Shown: positions 7,627 to 15,702 of the stretch, one piece after another
How the letters are laid out: each line of letters opens with the position of its first letter
Position numbering within the stretch: position 1 is the first letter of the stretch
Assembly (NCBI GenBank): GCA_937893835.1
Contig: CALCSS010000071.1
Coordinates: 1-18,240, forward strand
Direction: 5' to 3'
DNA length: 18,240 nt
Source of the DNA: an uncultured Fidelibacterota bacterium
GTDB lineage: Bacteria > Fidelibacterota > Marinisomatia > Marinisomatales > UBA1611
Program-made: the position numbers and the translations under genes
The notes under the pieces: generated by a model
What the model saw: only the letters and a program-made list of their open reading frames with translations
The model's database searches: none
Told to the model about the DNA's origin: nothing

Positions 7627-8882
7627 ATAGAATATTGACATTCTTCATTTTATTTGTTGTTGGGTCGGTTGCCTTATTTCCTCAAAGATCAAGGCACTCA
7701 AAAAAGCCTAGGATCAATGTCGAAAAATTTGTGTTGGCTCCATTTCCTGATGCAATACATTCGGATTCTGTTAAAGTTGTCACGTTTATGGAAATTCCAT
7801 ATTACTCATTGCAATTTGTCAAGGAGGGTGACTCATACTCTGCTTACTATCAAGCATCTTTGAGTATAAGGGATAAGAAAGGAAAGGATATTGAGCATAT
7901 TATATGGTCAGATTCCATCCAAGTCGATCTCTATTCGGATACTAGATCAATGATGAAGAATAAAAAGCATTTTACTGAATTTAATGTGCCAATAGGTAAC
8001 CGCTATGAGGTTGTAGGTGAGTTGCAAGATCTAGATACTAGAAAAAAAGGGATTCTAAGGAAGAACATCGATCTAAGACCATTGGGAAAAAAGCCTTCTC
8101 TACTGAGTCCTATCTTTATGTTAGATCTTCCAGGTGACTGGGGGTTTAATAAAGATAAAATCCCCACTCGTGGTTATAGGGTGAAGGAGATTGGGTTAGG
8201 TGTTGATCTGAAGATATCCGGTTTTGTTGATAAAGGTGACTATGAGATAAATATATTTCTCACAAATGGAACTGCTAATGATTCATTGATACAGAAATTT
8301 ACAGGCGATGGTAGATCAGGCTATTTTAGTGAGAATATTTTTATTCCATCTGTAAAATTCAATTCATTGAAAAATGATTTTCGAATTTCTCTTTTTCAGG
8401 GAAAGAAGGTGGATGAGCAAGAGATCAGTTTTTCTAGGTATAAACCTGGTATCTCGAGTTATGTAGATGATGTTGAGGTGGCGATCAGGCAAATGAGATA
8501 CATTCTTTCCAATGATGAGAGAAAGGTATTAAAAGCCAGATTAAAAGAAGATAAGGAACAACTGTTTTATCAACTCTGGAAAGAAAGGGATCCAACCCCC
8601 GATACTGAACATAATGAATTAATGGAGGAGTATTTTCAAAGAGTAGGGTATGTGAATGAACACTTTTCTGGATGGCAACCAGGTTGGGAAACTGATCGTG
8701 GAATGATCTATATATTATTTGGGCCTCCTGATGAGATACAGCGATCAAATCCCACAGCCGCAAATTCCGCTATCTATCAAATATGGAACTATTTCAAAAT
8801 AAATAAACAATTCGTCTTTCGTGACCAAAATGGTTTTGGTGATTATCGATTGGATACACCTTTTATTGGAGCAGGGCTATGA
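7623..8882 (+). CDS. Secreted GWxTD-domain protein
   Basis: I start this at the GTG at 7623, giving 419 residues. That GTG overlaps the previous stop as GTGA, follows the purine-rich GGAAGAGAG, and makes the protein begin with a signal peptide (VNRILTFFILFVVGSVALFP). An in-frame GTG at 7608 would add five charged residues. The middle part is beta-rich, consistent with one or two sandwich domains. The C-terminal region is a textbook GWxTD domain: RDPTPDTEHNE at about 322-332, then GWETDRGMIYILFGPPDEI from about 354. The motif Gly-Trp-x-Thr-Asp names the family, which occurs in Bacteroidota, Ignavibacteria, Acidobacteria and related groups and has no established biochemical role. The protein should be periplasmic or outer-membrane associated. 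Coupling to the propeller gene suggests the two work together. Its stop overlaps the next ATG (ATGA). Confidence 0.85.
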   Translation: MNRILTFFILFVVGSVALFPQRSRHSKKPRINVEKFVLAPFPDAIHSDSVKVVTFMEIPYYSLQFVKEGDSYSAYYQASLSIRDKKGKDIEHIIWSDSIQVDLYSDTRSMMKNKKHFTEFNVPIGNRYEVVGELQDLDTRKKGILRKNIDLRPLGKKPSLLSPIFMLDLPGDWGFNKDKIPTRGYRVKEIGLGVDLKISGFVDKGDYEINIFLTNGTANDSLIQKFTGDGRSGYFSENIFIPSVKFNSLKNDFRISLFQGKKVDEQEISFSRYKPGISSYVDDVEVAIRQMRYILSNDERKVLKARLKEDKEQLFYQLWKERDPTPDTEHNELMEEYFQRVGYVNEHFSGWQPGWETDRGMIYILFGPPDEIQRSNPTAANSAIYQIWNYFKINKQFVFRDQNGFGDYRLDTPFIGAGL

Positions 8883-9727
8883 TGCCAGCATATTTTTCAT
8901 ATAGTTCAATTCAATCCTTCAAAAAATGCCCAGCTCAATTTCAATTTCGTTATATAGATAGAATATTTAAAAAGGATGAGGGAATTGAAGCGTTTATGGG
9001 CAAGAGGGTACATGAGACGATAGAATATCTCTATAATCAAAAGAAATTAGATTCAATAATATCTTACGATAATATTTTGAAATACCATTATTCCCTATGG
9101 GAAAATAATTGGCATGATAAAATAGCGATAATAAACAAACAGGTACTACCAATTGATCGAGATAGGAATATCCCACTATGGAAAAAATATGCTGCGTTTT
9201 ATTACAGAACTGGTGAAAGCTGTCTAACAAAGTTCTATTCATTAAACCAGCCTTTTGATGATAATGTTTATGCAAATGAATATGAATTAGATTTTTTGAT
9301 CGAAGATAATGATGGTTATAGGATAAAGGGTGTAGTAGATCGATTGGATGTAGATAGTGAAGGCAATTGGATGATCCATGATTATAAGACAGGGAAGCGC
9401 GCTTATGATCAAAAGGAGGCTGATGAAGATATGCAATTGGGACTCTATCAAATTGGTCTGGAAAAAGAAAGACACGATATTAGTTCTATTACTTTGGTTT
9501 GGCACTTTCTTCAGCAGAGTAAAGAGAATGTTATAGTGCGATCAAAGCGAACTCAATCTGACTTGGATGGACTAGGTAAGAAAATAATAATGGTCATTGA
9601 TCAAATAAGGTCCAAGATAATAAGAAAGGAAGAGTTTATGCCAAAGAAATCAATGCTTTGTAAATGGTGCTATTACTGGGAAGAATGTCCTGTGCAAGAG
9701 GGCCCCAATCCTCATGTTGGAATATGA
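8879..9727 (+). CDS. Standalone PD-(D/E)XK nuclease of the RecB/AddB/Cas4 type with Fe-S cysteines
   Basis: The 282-residue protein carries the RecB-family nuclease core: His45 in KRVHETIEYL, Asp154 in GVVDRLDV, Asp168 and Lys170 in IHDYKTGK, and Gln186 with Tyr190 in QLGLYQIGL (the QxxxY motif). Four cysteines, Cys17 (FKKCP) and Cys261, Cys264, Cys270 (CKWCYYWEEC), reproduce the one-plus-three arrangement that binds a 4Fe-4S cluster in AddB and Cas4. It lacks helicase motifs and there is no CRISPR array or cas gene here, so it is a standalone enzyme, plausibly an exonuclease or end-processing factor in repair. The start overlaps the GWxTD stop by four bases (ATGA); a second ATG at 8882 is equally possible. 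The end overlaps the RNase H-like gene. All catalytic residues are present. Confidence 0.88.
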   Translation: MMPAYFSYSSIQSFKKCPAQFQFRYIDRIFKKDEGIEAFMGKRVHETIEYLYNQKKLDSIISYDNILKYHYSLWENNWHDKIAIINKQVLPIDRDRNIPLWKKYAAFYYRTGESCLTKFYSLNQPFDDNVYANEYELDFLIEDNDGYRIKGVVDRLDVDSEGNWMIHDYKTGKRAYDQKEADEDMQLGLYQIGLEKERHDISSITLVWHFLQQSKENVIVRSKRTQSDLDGLGKKIIMVIDQIRSKIIRKEEFMPKKSMLCKWCYYWEECPVQEGPNPHVGI

Positions 9728-10256
9728 AATGACTGATTTAAATACGAAACAGATCAATGCCATTAGAAACGCTATGAAATTAGATGGTTTAAATGCTATA
9801 GATAGAGATACCTTGGATGATATGATAGATATCAAAAACAGTGCGGATCAACAAGTCGTATTATTTGTTGATGGTGCTTCTGATCTTCATTCGAAAACTG
9901 CAGGTATAGGAGGCGTCGTTTATTTGAATGATCAAGAATTGGCTTGTTTCTCAGAGCCTTTATTTGACAAAACAAATAATGAAGCTGAATATTTAGCTTT
10001 GATCAAAGGTATTAAGGTAGTCTGTAATCTAAATTTTACAAATGTAAAAATATATGCAGATAGCGAATTAGTAGTAAAGCAGGTTTTGGGTATTTACAAG
10101 GTAAAGAATGAGAGAATGAAAAACCTACATGCCCAGGTATTGTCAGAACTACAGAAAACTAATGAATGGAGTATTTCTCATGTTAGGAGAGAAAAGAATA
10201 CGCGAGCAGATGAGTTAAGCAAGATAGGGTTGGAAAAGGCAAGAAGTGAAAAATAA
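9714..10256 (+). CDS. RNase HI-like protein
   Basis: This 180-residue protein has a C-terminal RNase H domain of the RVT_3/RNase HI-like type. The four acidic catalytic positions are visible: Asp53 in LFVDGASD, Glu92 in NNEAEYLAL, Asp116 in IYADSELVVKQV and Asp166 in NTRADELSKIG. The glycine-rich turn AGIGGVVY (63-70) after the first strand is also typical. RNase H cleaves RNA in RNA-DNA hybrids (primers, R-loops). Residues 1-45 precede the domain, are mostly helical and charged, and match no RNA-hybrid-binding domain I can name. The ATG at 9714 overlaps the nuclease gene by 14 bases; an ATG at 9729, just after the nuclease stop, would remove five residues and is a real alternative. Position beside a PD-(D/E)XK nuclease suggests a small nucleic-acid maintenance pair. 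Confidence 0.87.
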   Translation: MLEYEMTDLNTKQINAIRNAMKLDGLNAIDRDTLDDMIDIKNSADQQVVLFVDGASDLHSKTAGIGGVVYLNDQELACFSEPLFDKTNNEAEYLALIKGIKVVCNLNFTNVKIYADSELVVKQVLGIYKVKNERMKNLHAQVLSELQKTNEWSISHVRREKNTRADELSKIGLEKARSEK

Positions 10257-10333
10257 GAAATGCTAAGGTAAATATTTTGTGTTTTCTGTGTAACTTATAC
10301 CCGTGTTCATATCAATTTAAACGATTATAAAAT

Positions 10334-11359
10334 ATGTCCTCCTTTCAAATCCCCAATGTTCTACACTGGATCTCTGGCGATGTTGCCATAGATCTTGGAA
10401 CTGCAAATACACTTATTTGGCTTAAAGGTAGGGGCATCGTTGTGAATGAACCATCTATAGTGACCCGGAATGTCCTCACTGATTCAATAGTTGCTGTTGG
10501 TGATGAGGCGAAGGCAATGCTGGGTAAAACTCACAGAGAGTTAGAGACAATAAGACCATTGCAAGATGGTGTTATCGCAGATTTCAAGATGACAGATGGT
10601 ATGTTGCAGGGTTTTATTAGGAAAATTAATTTAAATCGTTTAGCGCGACCGAGGATGGTTATTTGTGTTCCCTCAGGTGTTACTGAGGTTGAAAGACGCG
10701 CCGTAAAAGATTCTGGTGAAAGAGCCAATGCAAGAGAAGTTTACCTGATAGAAGAGCCTGTTGCCGCAGCAATCGGGATAGGACTTGATATTAGCAAGCC
10801 GATAGGTAATATCATTGTCGATATTGGAGGCGGCACCACAGAAATAGCAGTTATTTCACTAAATGGCGTGGTCACAAAAGAAACCATTAGAATAGCTGGA
10901 GATGAGATGGATGAGGCTGTACTACAATGGTTTCGGAATGAGCACAAGCTAGAGATTGGTTTGGGGATGAGTGAAAAGATAAAAAAAACCGTGGGATCTG
11001 CTATGAAAATGAAATCTGCTGACATTGCAGTTAAAGGTAGAGACCTAGTGTCAGGCATACCAAAAACAATAGAGGTCTCTTCCGATGAGGTACGTTTGGC
11101 TTTGAAAGATCCAGTAAATCAGATTGTTGAGGCAGTGAAAAGATGTCTTGAACAGACGCCTCCAGAGCTTGCAGCGGATATTCTGGAAAGAGGAATTATT
11201 CTAGCAGGTGGTGGAAGCTTACTGAAAGGAATTGACCAGATCATTCGTGAGCGCACTAATGTCCCTGTCAATGTATCTGAAGATCCGCTATTATCAGTGG
11301 TAAAAGGAACTGGAATGGTCTTAGAAAATTTAAATAAGTACGAAGCTGTACTTCTCTAG
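10334..11359 (+). CDS. mreB: Rod-shape-determining actin homologue MreB
   Basis: The 341-residue protein is a full-length MreB. The phosphate-1 motif is AIDLGTANT (residues 18-26), phosphate-2 is VDIGGGTTEIAV (162-173) and the adenosine motif is LAGGGSLLKG (290-299). PSGVTEVERRAV (113-124) and LIEEPVAAAIG (138-148) are highly conserved MreB stretches. The N-terminus (FQIPNVLHWIS) can form the short amphipathic or hydrophobic segment that tethers MreB to the inner membrane. MreB filaments orient the elongation machinery and set rod width. The upstream gap is 77 bases and has no Shine-Dalgarno; the leader is very AT-rich. This gene opens the run mreB-mreC-mreD-mrdA-rodA, and any operon promoter would lie in that gap or further upstream. 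Confidence 0.98.
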   Translation: MSSFQIPNVLHWISGDVAIDLGTANTLIWLKGRGIVVNEPSIVTRNVLTDSIVAVGDEAKAMLGKTHRELETIRPLQDGVIADFKMTDGMLQGFIRKINLNRLARPRMVICVPSGVTEVERRAVKDSGERANAREVYLIEEPVAAAIGIGLDISKPIGNIIVDIGGGTTEIAVISLNGVVTKETIRIAGDEMDEAVLQWFRNEHKLEIGLGMSEKIKKTVGSAMKMKSADIAVKGRDLVSGIPKTIEVSSDEVRLALKDPVNQIVEAVKRCLEQTPPELAADILERGIILAGGGSLLKGIDQIIRERTNVPVNVSEDPLLSVVKGTGMVLENLNKYEAVLL

Positions 11360-11365
11360 AGGTGT

Positions 11366-12166
11366 ATGTACAGTTTCTACCTGGCAATTGTCAGACATAA
11401 AGACCACTTTTTATTTGTACTTACCTTATTATTATCTTTTATTCTGCTATTAAATAATGATGACCCCAAAATGGGGAACATCAGAGGCAAGGCAGCTGAG
11501 GTTATCTCTTTTGTCTCCTCTCCTGTGGCATTGGCAAAATCACTAATGTATCTCGAGGGAGAGAACCAGCTTCTTCGTGAGAAAACTCTGTCACTATCCT
11601 TACAGGTTGAGTCGATGTTGAACCTTCAAAAAGAAAATGATGAATTGCTCAGCATGCTTGATTTTAAAAGACAGACCAAACTGCTGATAAGGCCTGCAAG
11701 GGTAGTAAATAAAGGGATCCAGCCAAACTTATTATCGATTGTAATAGATGGCGGAAAGAATGATGGCATTAGTAAGAATCAAGCTGTTCTCACACCAAAA
11801 GGAATCATTGGAAAGACCATTGAATCAGGAGATAAAGCGTCTATTGTTCAACTTATTACAGATACAAACTTTCGTTTAAGTGTTAGGATACTTCCTAGTG
11901 GGGCAACAGGTATTATGCGAATTTTGAGGGGTAGCACTGCGCAAATCCGGGAAGTTCAAAAAAATGTTTTGATCAATATTGGAGATAAAGTTGTCACTTC
12001 AGGCTTTAGTGATATTTATCCTCCTGGTCTACCTGTAGGCACTGTTGAAGGTGTATATGAAGATAGAAGCAGTTTCCAGAAGGTGGTCAATGTTACACTT
12101 CCAAATGATATGAGTGCATTTCAGTATGTATTTGTTATTATAGAGAAAATAAATGAAGTGGATTAA
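11366..12166 (+). CDS. mreC: Rod-shape-determining protein MreC
   Basis: The 266-residue length fits MreC. One transmembrane segment lies near residues 14-30 (HFLFVLTLLLSFILLLN), so the bulk is periplasmic. A coiled-coil stretch around 60-100 (EGENQLLREKTLSLSLQVES) precedes the beta-rich domain with ARVVNKG, LSIVIDGGKNDGISKNQAV, GIIGKTIESG and VVTSGFSDIYPPGLPVG, all typical of MreC. It links cytoplasmic MreB to PBP2 and activates the RodA-PBP2 synthase. GAGGTG overlapping the mreB stop sits close to the ATG and may serve as its ribosome-binding site. It begins six bases after mreB and its end overlaps mreD by 14 bases, so translation of mreD is likely coupled. Confidence 0.96.
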   Translation: MYSFYLAIVRHKDHFLFVLTLLLSFILLLNNDDPKMGNIRGKAAEVISFVSSPVALAKSLMYLEGENQLLREKTLSLSLQVESMLNLQKENDELLSMLDFKRQTKLLIRPARVVNKGIQPNLLSIVIDGGKNDGISKNQAVLTPKGIIGKTIESGDKASIVQLITDTNFRLSVRILPSGATGIMRILRGSTAQIREVQKNVLINIGDKVVTSGFSDIYPPGLPVGTVEGVYEDRSSFQKVVNVTLPNDMSAFQYVFVIIEKINEVD

Positions 12167-12644
12167 ACTGATTCCCCTAGCTGCCTCTGTTTGGCTACTA
12201 CAAATCATATTTAGCGATTTTCTTTCAATCAATACAGTTAGGCCTGATTTTTGTGTCATTTTAATATTGTACTGGAGTTTGGTTTATGGACGAACAATGG
12301 GGATTGGTGCTGGTTTTTTATTTGGCTTGCTTGTAGACCTATCAGGTAGCGGGACCTTTTTTGGATTATCCCCGTTATCGTATACGATCACAGGGTATTT
12401 AGCAGGTGGACTATATCATTATAGATCTAGGCTCAATCCATTTTATTTTTCTCTTTCATGGATTGCCATACTATTCTTTCAATTCTTTATCTATTGTAGT
12501 GTCCAATATCAAGACCTATGGGAAATAGATAGACAAATATTTTGGGGAAAATGGTTTGGAACAGCTATTTATTCCATATCATTTGTTGGTATTTTGCAGT
12601 TTATTTATCCTATAAGCAAATTGAACGATGTTAAAAGCAGATAA
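12153..12644 (+). CDS. mreD: Rod-shape-determining membrane protein MreD
   Basis: This is a 163-residue, strongly hydrophobic protein with about five membrane segments and few charged residues. Recognisable MreD features include RPDFCVILILYWSLVYG, GIGAGFLFGLLVDLSGSG and GLSPLSYTITGYLAG. Sequence conservation of MreD is low, so the call rests on topology, length and position between mreC and mrdA. It is an inner-membrane partner of MreC in the elongasome. The start overlaps mreC by 14 bases and the end overlaps mrdA by 17 bases, which argues for coupled translation of all three. Confidence 0.93.
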   Translation: MKWIKLIPLAASVWLLQIIFSDFLSINTVRPDFCVILILYWSLVYGRTMGIGAGFLFGLLVDLSGSGTFFGLSPLSYTITGYLAGGLYHYRSRLNPFYFSLSWIAILFFQFFIYCSVQYQDLWEIDRQIFWGKWFGTAIYSISFVGILQFIYPISKLNDVKSR

Positions 12645-14403
12645 TATTGCCTCTGTCCGACAATACTTTCTGGCTGTTGGAATAACAATTTGTTTGATCT
12701 TCATTTTAATTGCACGTTTTTTTCAGTTGCAAATACTTGACTATGATCAATATTCAAAAAAAGCCAATACAAATAGGATTAGAAAGGTCACTACATCAGC
12801 TCCTAGAGGATTGATCCTTGACAGAAATGGACAAATACTAGTAGATAACTTACCAACATATATTCTTAATGCTGTACCTGGAGAATTACCCAATAAAGAG
12901 GAGACTTTTGCACTCATATCAAAAACTCTAGGGGTAAAACCAAGTAGCTTACTGAAAAATTATAAAAAGTATTATCGTGGAAGATTTATTCCAGCAAGAT
13001 TGGCAAAAGATTTGACATTCAGTCAAATCTCAAGATTGGAAGAAAATATTTTAAATCTTGAAGGGGTGTATTACCAACAATTTCCAGAAAGATATTTTCC
13101 TTCTAAAGTAAGGGCATCTCATATTCTAGGCTATGTAAAGGAGGTTGATAAAGATATCCGTCAGTCTTTAAACAATCCTGCAGATTATGAATTTGGTGAT
13201 ATTATTGGATGGAGTGGTCTGGAAAAGAGTTATGAACAGTATTTGAGAGGTTCCCATGGAATACAATTTTATCAGGTGGATGCCTTTGGAAGGGAAGTTG
13301 GATATGTTGATGATTTCCCACCACTAGACCCAGAACCTGGCAAGAATATTATTACCACAATAGATATTAATATTCAATATTCTCTAGAGAATCTAATGGA
13401 TGGGAAGAGAGGGGTGGTAATAGTTGGTATTCCTGAAACAGGTGAGATCCTTGGAGTGGTCAGTAAACCGGATTTTTCACCAGATCTTTTTACTGGTCGA
13501 ATTCGTGAACAAGATTGGAATAATGTACTGTATGACCCAAATAAACCGCTTGTAAATAGATTCAATCAAGGCCTATATCCACCAGGATCAATTGTGAAGA
13601 TGATAACCGAGGCCATACTGCTAGATAATCAAGATTTTGACCCCCATGCCTTATTGAAATGCGATGGGTCATATCAATATGGCGATAGAGTCTTTGGTTG
13701 TTGGTATATCCATGGACATGGTAATGTTGATCTTACTTCAGCAATAACGCAATCCTGTGACATTTATTTTTATAAGACAATTCAGTATTATGCACTAGAT
13801 AAACTGGCGAATTACTTTAGATTGTTTGGCTTTGGGGATGTTACAGGTATTGATATTGAACGAGAATACAAGGGCACTATTCCAACTACAAAATATATGA
13901 ATGAACGTTATGGACGTTCTGGTTGGAGTAAAGGAGCTTTATTGAATTTTTGTATTGGACAGGGAGAGATATTGGTCACTCCCATACAGGTATTCAATTA
14001 TATCAATATATTGGCTACTAGAGGTGAAGCGAATGGTCCATATCTTGTATTTCCAAACCAAAAAAATGATAGTAAAGATCTAACTTTAGATTCAGAAGTT
14101 TGGGATAGAATTGTTTTTGATATGAAACAAGTTGTGATGCATGCAAATGGTACAGGAAAGAATGCAGACCCTCTTGTTGGTGGTGTTGACGTTTTTGGTA
14201 AAACTGGCACTGCTGAAAACCCTCATGGTGATGATCATGCATGGTTTATTGGTTGGATGAATTATGAAGGTCAAAAATTTTCCACTGTAATTTTATTAGA
14301 AAATGCTGGCTCTGGTGGTGCAGTTGCAGCCCCAATAGCAAAAAAGGTATTTAATAATATTTTATTTGATCTGAAAAACACAAATTCAATATCTATGAAA
14401 TGA
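12628..14403 (+). CDS. mrdA: Penicillin-binding protein 2, elongation-specific transpeptidase
   Basis: The 591-residue class B PBP has a single N-terminal membrane anchor (about 12-34), a dimerisation/pedestal domain with PRGLILDRNGQILVDN (59-74) and a C-terminal transpeptidase. The catalytic motifs are complete: SIVK with Ser321 and Lys324 in GLYPPGSIVKM, the SxN-type motif SCD at 376-378, and KTGTAE at 525-530. GQGEILVTPIQ (444-454) is the conserved stretch seen in PBP2. It cross-links glycan strands polymerised by RodA, encoded next. Residues Cys345, Cys358, His364 and Cys377 sit where PBP2 proteins of other bacteria carry a zinc site; here the ligand set would be richer in cysteine (inference). 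Its stop overlaps rodA as ATGA. Confidence 0.96.
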   Translation: MLKADNIASVRQYFLAVGITICLIFILIARFFQLQILDYDQYSKKANTNRIRKVTTSAPRGLILDRNGQILVDNLPTYILNAVPGELPNKEETFALISKTLGVKPSSLLKNYKKYYRGRFIPARLAKDLTFSQISRLEENILNLEGVYYQQFPERYFPSKVRASHILGYVKEVDKDIRQSLNNPADYEFGDIIGWSGLEKSYEQYLRGSHGIQFYQVDAFGREVGYVDDFPPLDPEPGKNIITTIDINIQYSLENLMDGKRGVVIVGIPETGEILGVVSKPDFSPDLFTGRIREQDWNNVLYDPNKPLVNRFNQGLYPPGSIVKMITEAILLDNQDFDPHALLKCDGSYQYGDRVFGCWYIHGHGNVDLTSAITQSCDIYFYKTIQYYALDKLANYFRLFGFGDVTGIDIEREYKGTIPTTKYMNERYGRSGWSKGALLNFCIGQGEILVTPIQVFNYINILATRGEANGPYLVFPNQKNDSKDLTLDSEVWDRIVFDMKQVVMHANGTGKNADPLVGGVDVFGKTGTAENPHGDDHAWFIGWMNYEGQKFSTVILLENAGSGGAVAAPIAKKVFNNILFDLKNTNSISMK

Positions 14404-15629
14404 TAGGTACTAGATCTACTCAGTACAAAGAGCTACCATTTAGTATTATTGGCTCTGTCGTTTTTTTGTCATGCATAGGGCTGATCGTATTGAATAGTAT
14501 CTCACAGCATCAAGAGGGCGGGTTTCTTGCTAATCCATTCAATAAACAGCTTCTAGTTTTAATTCCTGCAATATGCTTGTCATTGTTCATTGTGATCATT
14601 CCAAGATATACAATACATAAATATTCTTATCCACTATACTTTATTGGAATAGTAATTGTTTTGTTACCATTCTTTGGTTCATTGCACGCTAATACATTTC
14701 GTTGGTTGAACTTAGGCTTACCATTTAAGATCCAACCAAGTGAATTTGCGAAAGTCTTTACTACCATAGCACTTGCAAGATACCTTTCAGATCATACGAT
14801 CCAGATGAAAAAATTTAGTTCAATAATCATTCCAATAGGATTTGTGCTTATTCCTTCACTTATTGTGATGAAACAACCTGATCTAGGTACTGCCATTGTA
14901 ATGCTTGTACCAGTTTTACCTATGCTATATTGGTCTGGAGCCAGACCTTTTTATCTTTTTCTACTTCTTGCTCCAATATTTAGCATGTTGACTGCTTTTC
15001 AAACCCTTTCGTTTACCATTTGGGCATTTGTCTTGGGAGCAGTGATCATAGGGGCCAGGCAGACTCTCGCGATGTCAGTAATATTCTTTTTTGGAAATAT
15101 TTTTCTTGGTCTTATATCTCCATTTGCATGGAATTCTCTTACTCCATACCAACAGAGTAGGATAATCTCATTCTTAAATCCAGAAAAGGATCCACTAGGT
15201 GTTGCATATCAAGTTATTCAAAGCAAGACCGCAATTGGCTCTGGAGGTGTACTCGGCAAGGGTTGGGGTGCAGGAACTCAAACTCATTTAAAATTTCTTC
15301 CTGTGCAAGAATCAGATTTTATCTTATCAGTTATTGGTGAAGAGATGGGTTTTGTGATGATAGCGATAGTTTTGTTAGTGGTTGGATATCTTATTACTCG
15401 AATTTTGAAAAGAGCATTCTTATCAAAGGATAGATTCTCTAGTCTCGCTTTAATTGGAATTGGATCGATCCTTCTTGCGCATGTGTTTGTGAATACTGCA
15501 ATGACCGTAGGACTTATACCTGTTAAGGGACTCCCCTTTCCCTTTATCTCTGCAGGAGGATCATTTTTAATTTCTAGTTATCTGATGGTCGGACTTGTTA
15601 TAAATCTCAGCGTGAATTATGCTGACTGA
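14400..15629 (+). CDS. rodA: RodA, SEDS peptidoglycan glycosyltransferase
   Basis: This 409-residue polytopic protein has about ten membrane helices and the SEDS family motifs: NLGLPFKIQPSEFAKV (104-119), MKQPDLGTAIVML (157-169), GSGGVLGKGWG (280-290), PVQESDFILSVIGEEMGF (301-318) and LPFPFISAGGSF (378-389). Asp306 in ESDF corresponds to the catalytic Asp of RodA. The protein polymerises lipid II into glycan strands during side-wall growth together with PBP2. Distinguishing RodA from FtsW rests mainly on context: it directly follows mrdA with an ATGA overlap and belongs to the mre cluster. FtsW would normally sit with division genes such as murG. A 73-base gap follows. Confidence 0.96.
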   Translation: MIGTRSTQYKELPFSIIGSVVFLSCIGLIVLNSISQHQEGGFLANPFNKQLLVLIPAICLSLFIVIIPRYTIHKYSYPLYFIGIVIVLLPFFGSLHANTFRWLNLGLPFKIQPSEFAKVFTTIALARYLSDHTIQMKKFSSIIIPIGFVLIPSLIVMKQPDLGTAIVMLVPVLPMLYWSGARPFYLFLLLAPIFSMLTAFQTLSFTIWAFVLGAVIIGARQTLAMSVIFFFGNIFLGLISPFAWNSLTPYQQSRIISFLNPEKDPLGVAYQVIQSKTAIGSGGVLGKGWGAGTQTHLKFLPVQESDFILSVIGEEMGFVMIAIVLLVVGYLITRILKRAFLSKDRFSSLALIGIGSILLAHVFVNTAMTVGLIPVKGLPFPFISAGGSFLISSYLMVGLVINLSVNYAD

Positions 15630-15657
15630 TAAATTTATTTGATGGAACTAGAGTAAA

Positions 15658-15674
15658 CGGTAAGTTCAGTACCG
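15658..15674 (+). terminator. Weak hairpin after rodA, possible operon end
   Basis: CGGTA and TACCG form a perfect 5-bp stem around a 7-base loop 29 bases after the rodA stop, followed by ATTTTG. The stem is short and the T-run is interrupted, so this is at best a weak intrinsic terminator separating the mre cluster from the next gene. Confidence 0.25.
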
Positions 15675-15702
15675 ATTTTGCCGAAAAAAAAGAGCTAATT
15701 AA

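Noticed and set aside
8879..9727. Cas4 as part of a CRISPR system
   Set aside because: The nuclease resembles Cas4 in active site and cysteines, but there are no direct repeats, spacers or other cas genes in the window.
9714..10256. Reverse transcriptase or retron component
   Set aside because: Only the RNase H fold is present; there is no YxDD polymerase motif and no structured ncRNA nearby.
10257..10333. Sigma-70 promoter before mreB (TTATAC at 10295-10300)
   Set aside because: No -35-like hexamer lies at an acceptable distance, and AT-rich DNA gives many such matches by chance.
10741..11058. Antisense open frame of 105 codons opposite mreB
   Set aside because: Low-complexity Ser/Ile/Pro-rich translation with no motif, fully inside a strongly conserved gene; a shadow of mreB codon use.
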